A DNA stretch of 64,000 nt from a virus: positions 1 to 64,000 of the IMG/VR virus record IMGVR_UViG_3300042453_002472; one strand, 5' to 3'. Below the pieces are notes generated by a model, which ran no database searches, was not told the origin of the DNA, and saw nothing but the letters and a program-made list of their open reading frames with translations. Numbering within the stretch: the first letter of the stretch is position 1; each line of letters begins with the position of its first letter. The position numbers and the translations under genes are program-made. Positions 20,605 through 27,718 of this stretch are shown here, piece by piece.

Positions 20605-20798
20605 TGAAACCCTATACATTTATTCCAATAACGGTTACGCAAAAAGATGGTAACCATATGGTTCGTTATGTGAATATAGCACATATACAACAGATTTATG
20701 AAGATTCTGGGATTATATTTATAGAATTAACTGGATATGATGTATTAGAAGTGAGAAATGAAAATATCAACGTATTTATGGATCGTTTTGTACGATAA
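20604..20798 (+). CDS. Small FlbD-like beta protein, 64 aa
   Basis: It starts on the last base of the previous stop (TAATG). The pattern (FIPITVTQKDGNHMVRYVNI, then AHIQQIYEDSGIIFIELTG) is a small beta sheet similar in layout to FlbD-like proteins: a sheet, then x-I-x-x-I, then a strand. Any such assignment is weak. The function in the phage is unknown. Confidence 0.55.
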   Translation: MKPYTFIPITVTQKDGNHMVRYVNIAHIQQIYEDSGIIFIELTGYDVLEVRNENINVFMDRFVR

Positions 20799-20799
20799 C

Positions 20800-20814
20800 A
20801 TATTTATTAATAAA
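20800..20814 (+). promoter_or_regulatory. Late-type promoter motif
   Basis: ATATTTATTAATAAA lies 38 bp before the start at 20838. Confidence 0.5.
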
Positions 20815-20837
20815 TAAAAATAATAAAAAGGTTAATA

Positions 20838-21023
20838 ATGACATCACAAGAAATCTACGAACAAATTGAAGCACATTGGTTATCATTTAAAGAAAATCAT
20901 GAACGATTTCAAGATAAAAAAGTAAAAAAAGCCGCGGCTGCAGCTAGAAAATCCATTAATGAATTAAAAAAATTAGCTAGTAAATACAGATCAACACAAT
21001 TACTAGAATCTAAAAACGTATAA
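20838..21023 (+). CDS. Small histone H1/Hc1-like protein, 61 aa
   Basis: The N-terminal half is an acidic helix (MTSQEIYEQIEAHWLSFKEN). The C-terminal half is a basic helix (KKVKKAAAAARKSINELKKL). This matches the layout of chlamydial Hc1-like proteins, with A-A-A-x-A-R-K-x-I-x-x-L-K-K-L. Such proteins compact DNA. A late motif upstream suggests it acts on DNA before or in the head. It overlaps the next gene by 1 nt. Confidence 0.7.
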   Translation: MTSQEIYEQIEAHWLSFKENHERFQDKKVKKAAAAARKSINELKKLASKYRSTQLLESKNV

Positions 21024-22612
21024 TGAAAAAAATAGACCATATCATTAACACAGTGCTCCAAACTATTACAGAACAGGACGCAAAGAGTAATGCTCGAGTA
21101 ACAGCTAATGCTAAATCTGATGCTGATACATCACCATTTACTCCAGCAGAAGAAAAGTTTTTAGGAAAATTTGATGCATATGGTACTACACATTTAGGAG
21201 TAATATATTCTCCAACTGATATAGGTATACGAGAATTTATTGCTAGATCAGGCAATGATTTAAATATAACGCCTGGAATACTTCTAAATTTAATAAGAAA
21301 TCTAGTTATTAAAATTGTACCTTATACAGGATTTGGTAGAAATACTGATTATACTATCGAATTGCAATTATCACTCGATGATGTTAAAGGTTTAGGTAAA
21401 GAAGATAAAGAAAAAATTGAAGCTGGTGGCGGTGATGGTAGTAGCGCTGCTGCTTCTGCAGCAGAATCGCCTATGCCAGAAATACCATCTGAACCAGCTC
21501 CTGAAGTAGCAGGTTATATTCCAACTGGTAAATTAATTAAAGAAATATCAAATGTAACATCAAAAATAAATCTAAATGAACATGCTGATTTATTAATCGA
21601 AGCTATTAGATCGTTAAACGAAATTGATGAATCTCCAGAGAAAAAATATCTGCAAAGTAAATATCTGACTATGGATAAAAGTTTACAAACGGCATTTAAT
21701 TTTTGGAAATTGATTGATACATCATTATCCGAATTTGATTGGGATGAAAAACGGTTTTTTAATGCATTCAAAGTTTATATAACTAATCAGCCTAATGCAG
21801 TTCGACAAGTTTTAATCACAGATGCAATTCGTACTATAATGTATATGACCGTTCAAGCTTCTCAACAAAAATCAGCTCCTGCTACTAGATTCATGAAAGA
21901 TTGGTTTAGTAAAGAATGGAGTAATTTAGTCGATTTGGGTAGTGAATTTAAATCAATTCAACAAATTTTACAAGACCCAGATGTAGCTAAATATATATTT
22001 TCTGAAAATCAGCCTGAAACGTTTGTTAGCGGAAAAGATGCTGAAGGCAATGATATTAGTAAAACCATGACATGGAAATTGCAATCTGATTTAAATAGCA
22101 AAGGAATTGGCATGCTGGTATCAGCTGATATGAGAAGCAACCCATATAAATTCTTCCCAACATATACATCTGCAGATTCAATGGCATGGGTATTAAAATT
22201 ATTAGCTCCATATCAGTCTGATGCTGTTACTAAAGGTGGTGCTATAACAAAAACTAAACCCGTAACATTTGCAGATACTTTAAGTAAAGAAGAAAAAATT
22301 AAACGTGGTAAAGCTGCAAAAGACCAAATCAAAAAAAATATTGATACATTTATAGTCAATATGCCAGACGGCCAATCTAAAGAAAATGTACGTAAAATAG
22401 TTGATTCATATAATGCATGGGTCGATCCAGCTGGATATGGTTATGTATATGCTGCAACCACACAAGGTAATCAAATTACAAGATTATATCCAGATTCTAA
22501 ATGGGCTGTTGTTGATAAAAAAACTGGAAAAGTTATTAAATCCGGAAAAACGTGGTATTGGGAATGGTCATCGACAGATAAAAAATGGAATCTGGTGATT
22601 TCATCAAAATAA
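21023..22612 (+). CDS. Large tagged internal protein candidate, 529 aa
   Basis: MKKIDHIINTVLQTITE-QDA ends an amphipathic helix in I-T-E, a predicted protease site after residue 17. A long mixed protein follows, with an Ala/Ser/Pro/Glu-rich linker (residues 134-160) and a helical region. The C-terminal basic beta domain contains DGQSKENVRKIVDSYNAWVD and YGYVYAATTQGNQITRLY. No catalytic motif is recognised. It is the largest tagged protein in the window and may be an ejected protein or a core component. Confidence 0.6.
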   Translation: MKKIDHIINTVLQTITEQDAKSNARVTANAKSDADTSPFTPAEEKFLGKFDAYGTTHLGVIYSPTDIGIREFIARSGNDLNITPGILLNLIRNLVIKIVPYTGFGRNTDYTIELQLSLDDVKGLGKEDKEKIEAGGGDGSSAAASAAESPMPEIPSEPAPEVAGYIPTGKLIKEISNVTSKINLNEHADLLIEAIRSLNEIDESPEKKYLQSKYLTMDKSLQTAFNFWKLIDTSLSEFDWDEKRFFNAFKVYITNQPNAVRQVLITDAIRTIMYMTVQASQQKSAPATRFMKDWFSKEWSNLVDLGSEFKSIQQILQDPDVAKYIFSENQPETFVSGKDAEGNDISKTMTWKLQSDLNSKGIGMLVSADMRSNPYKFFPTYTSADSMAWVLKLLAPYQSDAVTKGGAITKTKPVTFADTLSKEEKIKRGKAAKDQIKKNIDTFIVNMPDGQSKENVRKIVDSYNAWVDPAGYGYVYAATTQGNQITRLYPDSKWAVVDKKTGKVIKSGKTWYWEWSSTDKKWNLVISSK

Positions 22613-22616
22613 AACT

Positions 22617-22646
22617 TTGAATCAATAATATTTTTTCTTATATTTA
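22617..22646 (+). promoter_or_regulatory. Mixed early/late promoter
   Basis: TTGAATC at 22617 is 22 bp before TATATTTA at 22639. The -7 region also reads as ATATTTATTAAAA, the late motif, so either class may apply. It drives 22677. Confidence 0.4.
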
Positions 22647-22676
22647 TTAAAAAGTTATAATCTAAATTAAAAACAA

Positions 22677-22886
22677 ATGAGTTATTATGTAGCAAAAGTC
22701 CAATTAACGGACGAAGTAGACACGCCGAAAGGTCCAAAAATCAAAAAAACTACTGAAATGTATCTTGTAGAAGCAATGTCAGTTACTGACGCAGAAGCTA
22801 AGGTTATTGAAGACTTTAAAGGATATACTTTCGATTTTGAAGTAAAATCAGTAACTGCAAGTAAAATCATTAAAATTTTAGAATAA
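22677..22886 (+). CDS. DUF4494-like protein, 69 aa
   Basis: The protein YYVAKVQLTDEVDTPKGPKI, then KKTTEMYLVEAMSVTDAEAK, matches the pattern of DUF4494, a Bacteroidota family (K-x-x-E-x-Y-L-V-x-A-x-S-x-T-x-A-E-A). This supports a Bacteroidota host. The role is unknown. It shares its last base with the next gene. Confidence 0.65.
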   Translation: MSYYVAKVQLTDEVDTPKGPKIKKTTEMYLVEAMSVTDAEAKVIEDFKGYTFDFEVKSVTASKIIKILE

Positions 22887-23161
22887 TGGGATACCGAGCA
22901 GGTGAAACAGTAATCGTAACAACTCATGAAACTAATCACGTAGGTGTAGTTTTAGATCGAAACATTGTTAACAAACAAACAGTATACAATGTATTATTAG
23001 AAAACCGTACAGCATTAGTAATGGTACCTACGGCTCCTTCAAAGAATACGTTTATTAATAAAACATTAACGGCTAAATTGTGTGATACGAAAATGATCGA
23101 AACAACCATTCCGTATAAAACATTGTTAGAAGAAGATCTTTTACCTATTTGTAATGCATAA
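22886..23161 (+). CDS. Hypothetical beta-rich protein, 91 aa
   Basis: It starts at the last base of the previous stop, so it is coupled. The beta-rich first half (ETVIVTTHETNHVGVVLDRN) resembles an SH3-like barrel; the second half has a lysine/threonine-rich loop and ends with DLLPICNA. No family is recognised. Confidence 0.6.
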   Translation: MGYRAGETVIVTTHETNHVGVVLDRNIVNKQTVYNVLLENRTALVMVPTAPSKNTFINKTLTAKLCDTKMIETTIPYKTLLEEDLLPICNA

Positions 23162-23171
23162 ATCATAGTTC

Positions 23172-23828
23172 ATGCAACCATCTGAATTACAAAATAAAAT
23201 ACAGTCAGTATTAGACAATAGTATCGATGCTAACGAATGGGATTCATTGTTACCAACTGATGAAAACTATTTATTATATAGTCCAAAACCTGTTGGATAT
23301 CATAGTACAGCAGAACAACACTATATCTTTCAAAATTTATTAGTGGGATACGATCCGTCATTAAGTATATTGGATATTGGATGTGGTCGTGCTGATCTAT
23401 CTAATTTTATCAATGATTTCTACGGGCAACCAGCTATCTACCATGGCATCGATCACAATCCATTAATGGCTCAATTGGCAACCGATCGTTATTCATTAGA
23501 AATTCAAACTAATGCATTTGAAACTGCAGAATTACCTAGTTGCGATTGGGTAGTTGCAAGTGGTTTATTTACACAACGTCGTTGCAACGATGAAAATGAA
23601 GATTTACAAAAATTATTTAGCGATGTGCATTTAATGTATAACGCAGCCAAAACTGCAGTATCTTTCAATTTATTATCTCCAATTAATAACACATTGCATG
23701 AAGGTTTCTTTTATACACATCCAGGTTTAATTATGGATATGATGATTGAAAAGTATCGATATGTCTCGGTTCGACATAACTATTCAAATGATGTATACAC
23801 AGTAACAATTTATAAAATCAACGCATAA
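23172..23828 (+). CDS. Class I SAM-dependent methyltransferase, 218 aa
   Basis: Motif I is ILDIGCGRADL (residues about 65-75), followed by a motif II acidic end YHGIDHNPLMA and motif III/IV-type SCDWVVASGLF. The protein is a single Rossmann domain with an N-terminal cap. The substrate is unknown; small-molecule, protein or nucleotide targets are possible and no DNA-type N-P-P-Y motif is seen. It sits in a chain of small unknown genes. Confidence 0.85.
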   Translation: MQPSELQNKIQSVLDNSIDANEWDSLLPTDENYLLYSPKPVGYHSTAEQHYIFQNLLVGYDPSLSILDIGCGRADLSNFINDFYGQPAIYHGIDHNPLMAQLATDRYSLEIQTNAFETAELPSCDWVVASGLFTQRRCNDENEDLQKLFSDVHLMYNAAKTAVSFNLLSPINNTLHEGFFYTHPGLIMDMMIEKYRYVSVRHNYSNDVYTVTIYKINA

Positions 23829-23832
23829 TATT

Positions 23833-24225
23833 ATGACAACAAGTATTAATCATCCATGGGCAATTAGCGATAAATTCAGAAGCCGGTATGGAACAATCTG
23901 GAGTGATATGGATTTTGTATTTCAAGACAAAATTTCAAATGATCACTTTAAAACAGATCCAATGAACACATTGATTGGTCAATTACATATTGCTAATCAA
24001 AAAATTAATATGAAATATAAAGACTTAATTTCATATGCAAAATCAATTGACACGTTATCTACAAACTTATATTCAGAACGAGTAGATAAAACACATCGAT
24101 TTGAAGTTTCTGTTAAGGGTTCTAAATTTGATTTAACTTGCACTGAAATTGGTCGGTTATCACAAACATTATCCGAAGCATTAGCATCTTCATTACGAGC
24201 ATATGAAATAGGTTTATATTTATAA
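23833..24225 (+). CDS. Hypothetical protein, 130 aa
   Basis: The N-terminus (INHPWAISDKFRSRYGTIWS) is aromatic, followed by a helix (LISYAKSIDTLSTNLYSERV) and a beta-helix end (HRFEVSVKGSKFDLTCTEIG). It follows the methyltransferase by 4 nt. No family is recognised. Confidence 0.65.
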   Translation: MTTSINHPWAISDKFRSRYGTIWSDMDFVFQDKISNDHFKTDPMNTLIGQLHIANQKINMKYKDLISYAKSIDTLSTNLYSERVDKTHRFEVSVKGSKFDLTCTEIGRLSQTLSEALASSLRAYEIGLYL

Positions 24226-24237
24226 TAAAATAGGCCT

Positions 24238-24417
24238 ATGAACACATATGTATATTTCTTTAAGACAGATTCTACTTGTGAACCCATAGGACGTGTAATG
24301 GCAATGGATTTGCGCGAGGCACGTGAATTAATCAAACAACGAAAACAATTGTCTGGTGAGGCAATTGATGAATTATTTGAAATTAAACAGGTGTTGCCAT
24401 ATGAAAACCGTATTTGA
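24238..24417 (+). CDS. Small hypothetical protein, 59 aa
   Basis: The frame MNTYVYFFKTDSTCEPIGRV and on ends in a charged helix (MDLREARELIKQRKQLSGEA). It overlaps the next gene by 17 nt and lies 12 nt after the previous one. Natural composition and packing support it. Confidence 0.6.
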   Translation: MNTYVYFFKTDSTCEPIGRVMAMDLREARELIKQRKQLSGEAIDELFEIKQVLPYENRI

Positions 24418-24844
24418 TGTATTACATGTTAATTATGCCGAGTATACTTATTATAAGCAATTATCGCGGCGTGATCAAGTAATGTTCTTTTTTGAAATCT
24501 ATGAAGCTGCTTTAATAAAGCATAGCGATGGGTTAGATTTATCTAAAATATTTAACATGGTGCATGAATCCTTAAAGGAATCGGATCCAATCGATCAGCA
24601 AACAGCTCCGGAAAGTTGGCCAGATGATATTGAAAAAGTAGATGTAATGATTGATGATGATAACATCATGATAGAAACAAATAGTTTAATTGGATTGCGT
24701 GTTATAATTTATAAATTTTTTGAATCCGGATATATCTTATCTCGTGATAAAAATATGGAGAAAATGTTTCGTCGGGACAAAGTTACAAAGTACTTGCGAA
24801 TATTTCGAATAGTAGATCAAGTTTCAACAATATGCATTAACTAA
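24401..24844 (+). CDS. Hypothetical helical protein, 147 aa
   Basis: The ATG at 24401 (MKTVFDVLHVNY) is used rather than the GTG at 24356, which would overlap the previous gene by 62 nt. The protein is helical (RRDQVMFFFEIYEAALIKHS), with an acidic middle (DDIEKVDVMIDDDNIMIETN). It overlaps the next gene by 1 nt (TAATG). The function is unknown. Confidence 0.65.
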   Translation: MKTVFDVLHVNYAEYTYYKQLSRRDQVMFFFEIYEAALIKHSDGLDLSKIFNMVHESLKESDPIDQQTAPESWPDDIEKVDVMIDDDNIMIETNSLIGLRVIIYKFFESGYILSRDKNMEKMFRRDKVTKYLRIFRIVDQVSTICIN

Positions 24845-25425
24845 TGGCAAAACAAAAAATACCAGAAGCACTTCAAAGAAAATTTGATAAACCGCAATTC
24901 TCAATAGGGGATGCGGTTTTCTTTTCTTGGCTTGGACAAAAATATTACGGATATGTTACAAAAACAAAGAAAACTGGATGGGGTATTCAGTACATGGTGG
25001 AATCGACTATGGGTGTTAGTTACCCGTGTGGTATACAAATTAAGGGGCAAAAGACGAGCTATAACACAGGATTCATCTTCTTCGAAGACACTATATCCAT
25101 CGGACCAGACGAACTTGAGAGACGCATTCAAACAGCCCCAAAACGTCGAACAGTTACAACAATTTCTATCGACACCAGCAGGCCAACGAATGAAAGCCGA
25201 GTTAGCGATCAAGATGGCAACGCAGATGATGGAAACCATAACGCTGAAGATACAAAGGTTAGAACCAAGCGATCTACCAAATCAAATGCTGTTTCATTTG
25301 GCTCTGATAGAACTGGCAGAAACAATACAACAAAACGAAAAACTGCTAAAAATGTAGAATTAGATGCGGCAATTGCAAAACAACGAAGTTTTTTAGATTT
25401 TACTAATCCAGTAAAAAAAGATTAA
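24844..25425 (+). CDS. SH3-like N-terminal domain, low-complexity basic middle, 193 aa
   Basis: The first 85 residues (FSIGDAVFFSWLGQKYYGYV and on) form a clear small beta-barrel type domain that could bind nucleic acid or protein. Residues 90-165 are rich in R, T, S, N and D and look disordered. The last 24 (NVELDAAIAKQRSFLDFTNP) look folded again. The disordered part coincides with a second coding-like frame at 24911-25357, so the region may encode two proteins. Confidence 0.7.
   Translation: MAKQKIPEALQRKFDKPQFSIGDAVFFSWLGQKYYGYVTKTKKTGWGIQYMVESTMGVSYPCGIQIKGQKTSYNTGFIFFEDTISIGPDELERRIQTAPKRRTVTTISIDTSRPTNESRVSDQDGNADDGNHNAEDTKVRTKRSTKSNAVSFGSDRTGRNNTTKRKTAKNVELDAAIAKQRSFLDFTNPVKKD
24911..25357 (+). 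CDS. Overlapping +1-frame coding region (helical, possible second product)
   Basis: In the frame +1 to the gene at 24844, the stretch from about 25109 to 25357 reads as a natural helical protein: LRDAFKQPQNVEQLQQFLST, then MKAELAIKMATQMMETITLK, then a tail ending LIELAETIQQNEKLLKM. The first third of this frame looks like a shadow. Translation could begin at the ATG at 25190, at the TTG at 25109, or by a frameshift from the first gene near 25090-25110. None of these is proven. Confidence 0.4.
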   Translation: MRFSFLGLDKNITDMLQKQRKLDGVFSTWWNRLWVLVTRVVYKLRGKRRAITQDSSSSKTLYPSDQTNLRDAFKQPQNVEQLQQFLSTPAGQRMKAELAIKMATQMMETITLKIQRLEPSDLPNQMLFHLALIELAETIQQNEKLLKM

Positions 25426-25432
25426 CGGGTGG

Positions 25433-25464
25433 TTGGACGTTTGATTTATTCTTCTTATATTTAA
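25433..25464 (+). promoter_or_regulatory. Early-type promoter
   Basis: TTGGACGTTTG at 25433 and TATATTTA at 25457, pitch 24. It is almost the same sequence as the promoter at 4924. It drives 25484. Confidence 0.65.
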
Positions 25465-25483
25465 AGTATAAAAATAAGAGAGT

Positions 25484-26089
25484 ATGAAAAAAATAATCAC
25501 AATTGTTAGTATTATAATATCTTATAATTCTATTAGTCAAAATCCAGTCAAACTTATAGATTATAGTAAAACCTCCATAATTGAATATTATTCAATGGAT
25601 TCGGTGAATGCCTTTAACAGTCGGAAATTTGATTCAGTATCAATTCAAATTGAATTTTTACGTTTACTTAATCAATATCGAAAATTCAAAGGATTGGGTG
25701 AGTTGCAATTAGATGTAAATTTATGTGCCGCGGCTGATAACCAATGTCGCTATATGGTCAATACAAAATATGTCGGTCACGTACAAGATTTTAATAATGT
25801 TATTTCTGGCGATATTTATCCAACTTTGACTGATAGAATTCTTCAATTTTACCCAAATTATAACTGTGTAGATTATCGTATTAGTGAAAATGCATTATGT
25901 TTCCCTATAGTTATTTGCTTTGGTCGTAATCGTACGGTAGCACAACAATCATTAGATCAATGGGCATCTAGTAATAAAGGTCATGCTCAAGCCCAATTGA
26001 ATCCAAATTTTACAAAAATTGGAATTTCGTTTATCAAATCGCCAATTGATACTAAAATTTATGCAGTAACAGTGTTTTCTAATAAATAA
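25484..26089 (+). CDS. Secreted CAP/SCP-domain protein, 201 aa
   Basis: A signal peptide (MKKIITIVSIIISYNSISQ) leads to a CAP (SCP/PR-1) domain: FLRLLNQYRKFKGLGELQLD, LCAAADNQCRYM, VGHVQDF, ISENAL, QQSLDQWASSNKGHAQAQLN. The histidine/glutamate set of the CAP pocket appears as GHV, SEN and GHA. Such proteins act outside the cell or in the periplasm on lipids or wall material. It has its own early-type promoter and a terminator. A secreted phage CAP protein is unusual. Confidence 0.8.
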   Translation: MKKIITIVSIIISYNSISQNPVKLIDYSKTSIIEYYSMDSVNAFNSRKFDSVSIQIEFLRLLNQYRKFKGLGELQLDVNLCAAADNQCRYMVNTKYVGHVQDFNNVISGDIYPTLTDRILQFYPNYNCVDYRISENALCFPIVICFGRNRTVAQQSLDQWASSNKGHAQAQLNPNFTKIGISFIKSPIDTKIYAVTVFSNK

Positions 26090-26090
26090 A

Positions 26091-26114
26091 AAATGGGAGC
26101 CTAAACTCCCATTT
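26091..26114. terminator. Bidirectional terminator
   Basis: AAATGGGAG pairs with CTCCCATTT around CCTAAA. A-rich DNA on one side and T-rich on the other let it stop both the + gene at 25484 and the minus gene at 26128. Confidence 0.85.
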
Positions 26115-26127
26115 ACTAAATTATTTT

Positions 26128-27615
26128 TTAACCAGCCCAACAGTCAGTTGTACTAAAATTTTTAGCTCTCCGTTGTTTCGGTTGCATTACTCCAATTTTT
26201 GGTATACTAATTTTTGGTATTCGAATTTTGTGCCAATCTATTTTAATTGCCCAATTGCCAATTGGTGTATATTCTGTATTCGAGCTAGGTTCTTCCGGTT
26301 GTGGTTGATATATAATAACAAATTCACCATAACTTCCACGATGTGGTCCGTATAATGCATCATACTTTTTTTGTGTTTCTGGATTAGCTTTTCGTTTCTC
26401 TGGTGAATATGTATCTCCATCATAAGCTGGACCTACTTCAACTTTGCGCTCCGGATCAAGTTTTGTTACTTTAATACCTTTGAGATCTGGATTATTTGCA
26501 ATAGTAGAAGCTAATACGGTATCGATAGACTTCAATCGTGCATCGGTCAATCCCTCATTTCCTCGAGGAAACCTCGTAGGAACTTTACTAGTACTACTAC
26601 CAGCTTTATATTGTACTTCTAGAATAGTACCTTGAGATTTACAATATTGTACTGCTTGTTGCAATGTGCTAGCAAAACCTGCTTGTTGTTCTGGACTTAC
26701 TTGATATTTATCATCCCCGAAAAAGTTTTGTATTAATGGCGAATTTGGATTTTTAGGTGGATATGCAATTGGAAATGCCATGGGCGCCGCCGGCGTCGTT
26801 TGTTCTTGTTTAGAATATAAAACTGCGGTATTTTTAGGACCTATATATATACGATCTGCATTACTTAAAGGTTTATTTGCATTTCTTGCTTTTTGTATGG
26901 CTTGACTTATAAGTTTAACCTTATCGGTATCAGGTATTTTTGAAGAATATGTTTGTTTACTATAAATTTGTTTGCCTGGCGCAGATTCTGCATCTATATT
27001 TGTTAAAAATTTTTGCAAATCAGATGGTGCTGGTACTGTAGATGATAACCGATCGATATCACCATAAACTTTAGTAGATAGATTATAAATTTTTCCAGCT
27101 AGATCAACTCCTTGCGGGCGCCAATTATTTATGTATATATCTTTAGACATTAATGAATTTAGTTGAGCTCGAACTTGCTTTAAAAGCATTAGTCGTTTAT
27201 CTAAATCTGAAATTTGTATATTAAATTTACCAGATTTAATTGATTCTAAACTAGAAATCATAAAATCTATATTTTTAATAACATTATCAGTTTGATCTTT
27301 TGCTCGGTTCTGTTGATTATTTAATTGTGGGGAACCGGACCACCAACCAATAGTTTCAGTTGCATATTGTTCGGAATTGTTATACCCATCGCCTTTACCA
27401 GATTGTAATTCAAATACGCGTTTAAATAATTCTGCATATCCTGGTGTTTTTGTTACGTCAGCTGAATCTAATGCAATAAATTCTTCATATGTTTTTGGTA
27501 ATCCAGAAACACCAGCTTGTTCTATTATTGTTAAAATATTACTAATAGATGTCTCATCTAAATTTTTAGGTGCAAACCTAAGCATATTTTCTGCAAGTAG
27601 TTTTTGTAAATTCAT
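26128..27615 (-). CDS. Tagged internal protein, only minus-strand gene, 495 aa
   Basis: The start is taken at 27615 (MNLQKLLAE-NMLRFAPKNLDE), nine codons inside the longest frame, because this gives the tag and lies 26 bp from a late-type motif on the minus strand. The tag continues with the same NM-x-RF-x-x-KNL-x-E signature as the protein at 7161. The body is mixed helical with a Pro/Ala-rich linker. A C-terminal part contains GTILEVQYKAGSSTSKVPTR and NEGLTDARLKSIDTV, a pattern faintly like OmpA-type domains. It is probably a virion protein. Confidence 0.7.
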   Translation of the reverse strand: MNLQKLLAENMLRFAPKNLDETSISNILTIIEQAGVSGLPKTYEEFIALDSADVTKTPGYAELFKRVFELQSGKGDGYNNSEQYATETIGWWSGSPQLNNQQNRAKDQTDNVIKNIDFMISSLESIKSGKFNIQISDLDKRLMLLKQVRAQLNSLMSKDIYINNWRPQGVDLAGKIYNLSTKVYGDIDRLSSTVPAPSDLQKFLTNIDAESAPGKQIYSKQTYSSKIPDTDKVKLISQAIQKARNANKPLSNADRIYIGPKNTAVLYSKQEQTTPAAPMAFPIAYPPKNPNSPLIQNFFGDDKYQVSPEQQAGFASTLQQAVQYCKSQGTILEVQYKAGSSTSKVPTRFPRGNEGLTDARLKSIDTVLASTIANNPDLKGIKVTKLDPERKVEVGPAYDGDTYSPEKRKANPETQKKYDALYGPHRGSYGEFVIIYQPQPEEPSSNTEYTPIGNWAIKIDWHKIRIPKISIPKIGVMQPKQRRAKNFSTTDCWAG

Positions 27616-27640
27616 AATACTATCTTTATTATATCTTTTC

Positions 27641-27650
27641 ATATAAATAT
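27641..27650 (-). promoter_or_regulatory. Late-type promoter motif, minus strand
   Basis: Read on the minus strand this is ATATTTATAT followed by GAAAAG, 26 bases before the ATG at 27615. Its correct orientation before the only minus-strand gene strengthens the motif. Confidence 0.6.
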
Positions 27651-27675
27651 AAACTACAATAAAAACATTGCATTC

Positions 27676-27706
27676 TAGGTTATTTACAAAATTTTTCTTA
27701 TATTAA
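27676..27706 (+). promoter_or_regulatory. Early-like promoter, weak
   Basis: TAGGTT at 27676 and TATATTAA at 27699, pitch 23. It drives uvsE. Confidence 0.4.
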
Positions 27707-27718
27707 TAAAAAAATACT

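Noticed and set aside
27377-27646. 89-codon plus-strand frame opposite the tagged minus-strand gene
   Set aside because: It mirrors the true gene at its coding start and has no leader or promoter of its own.
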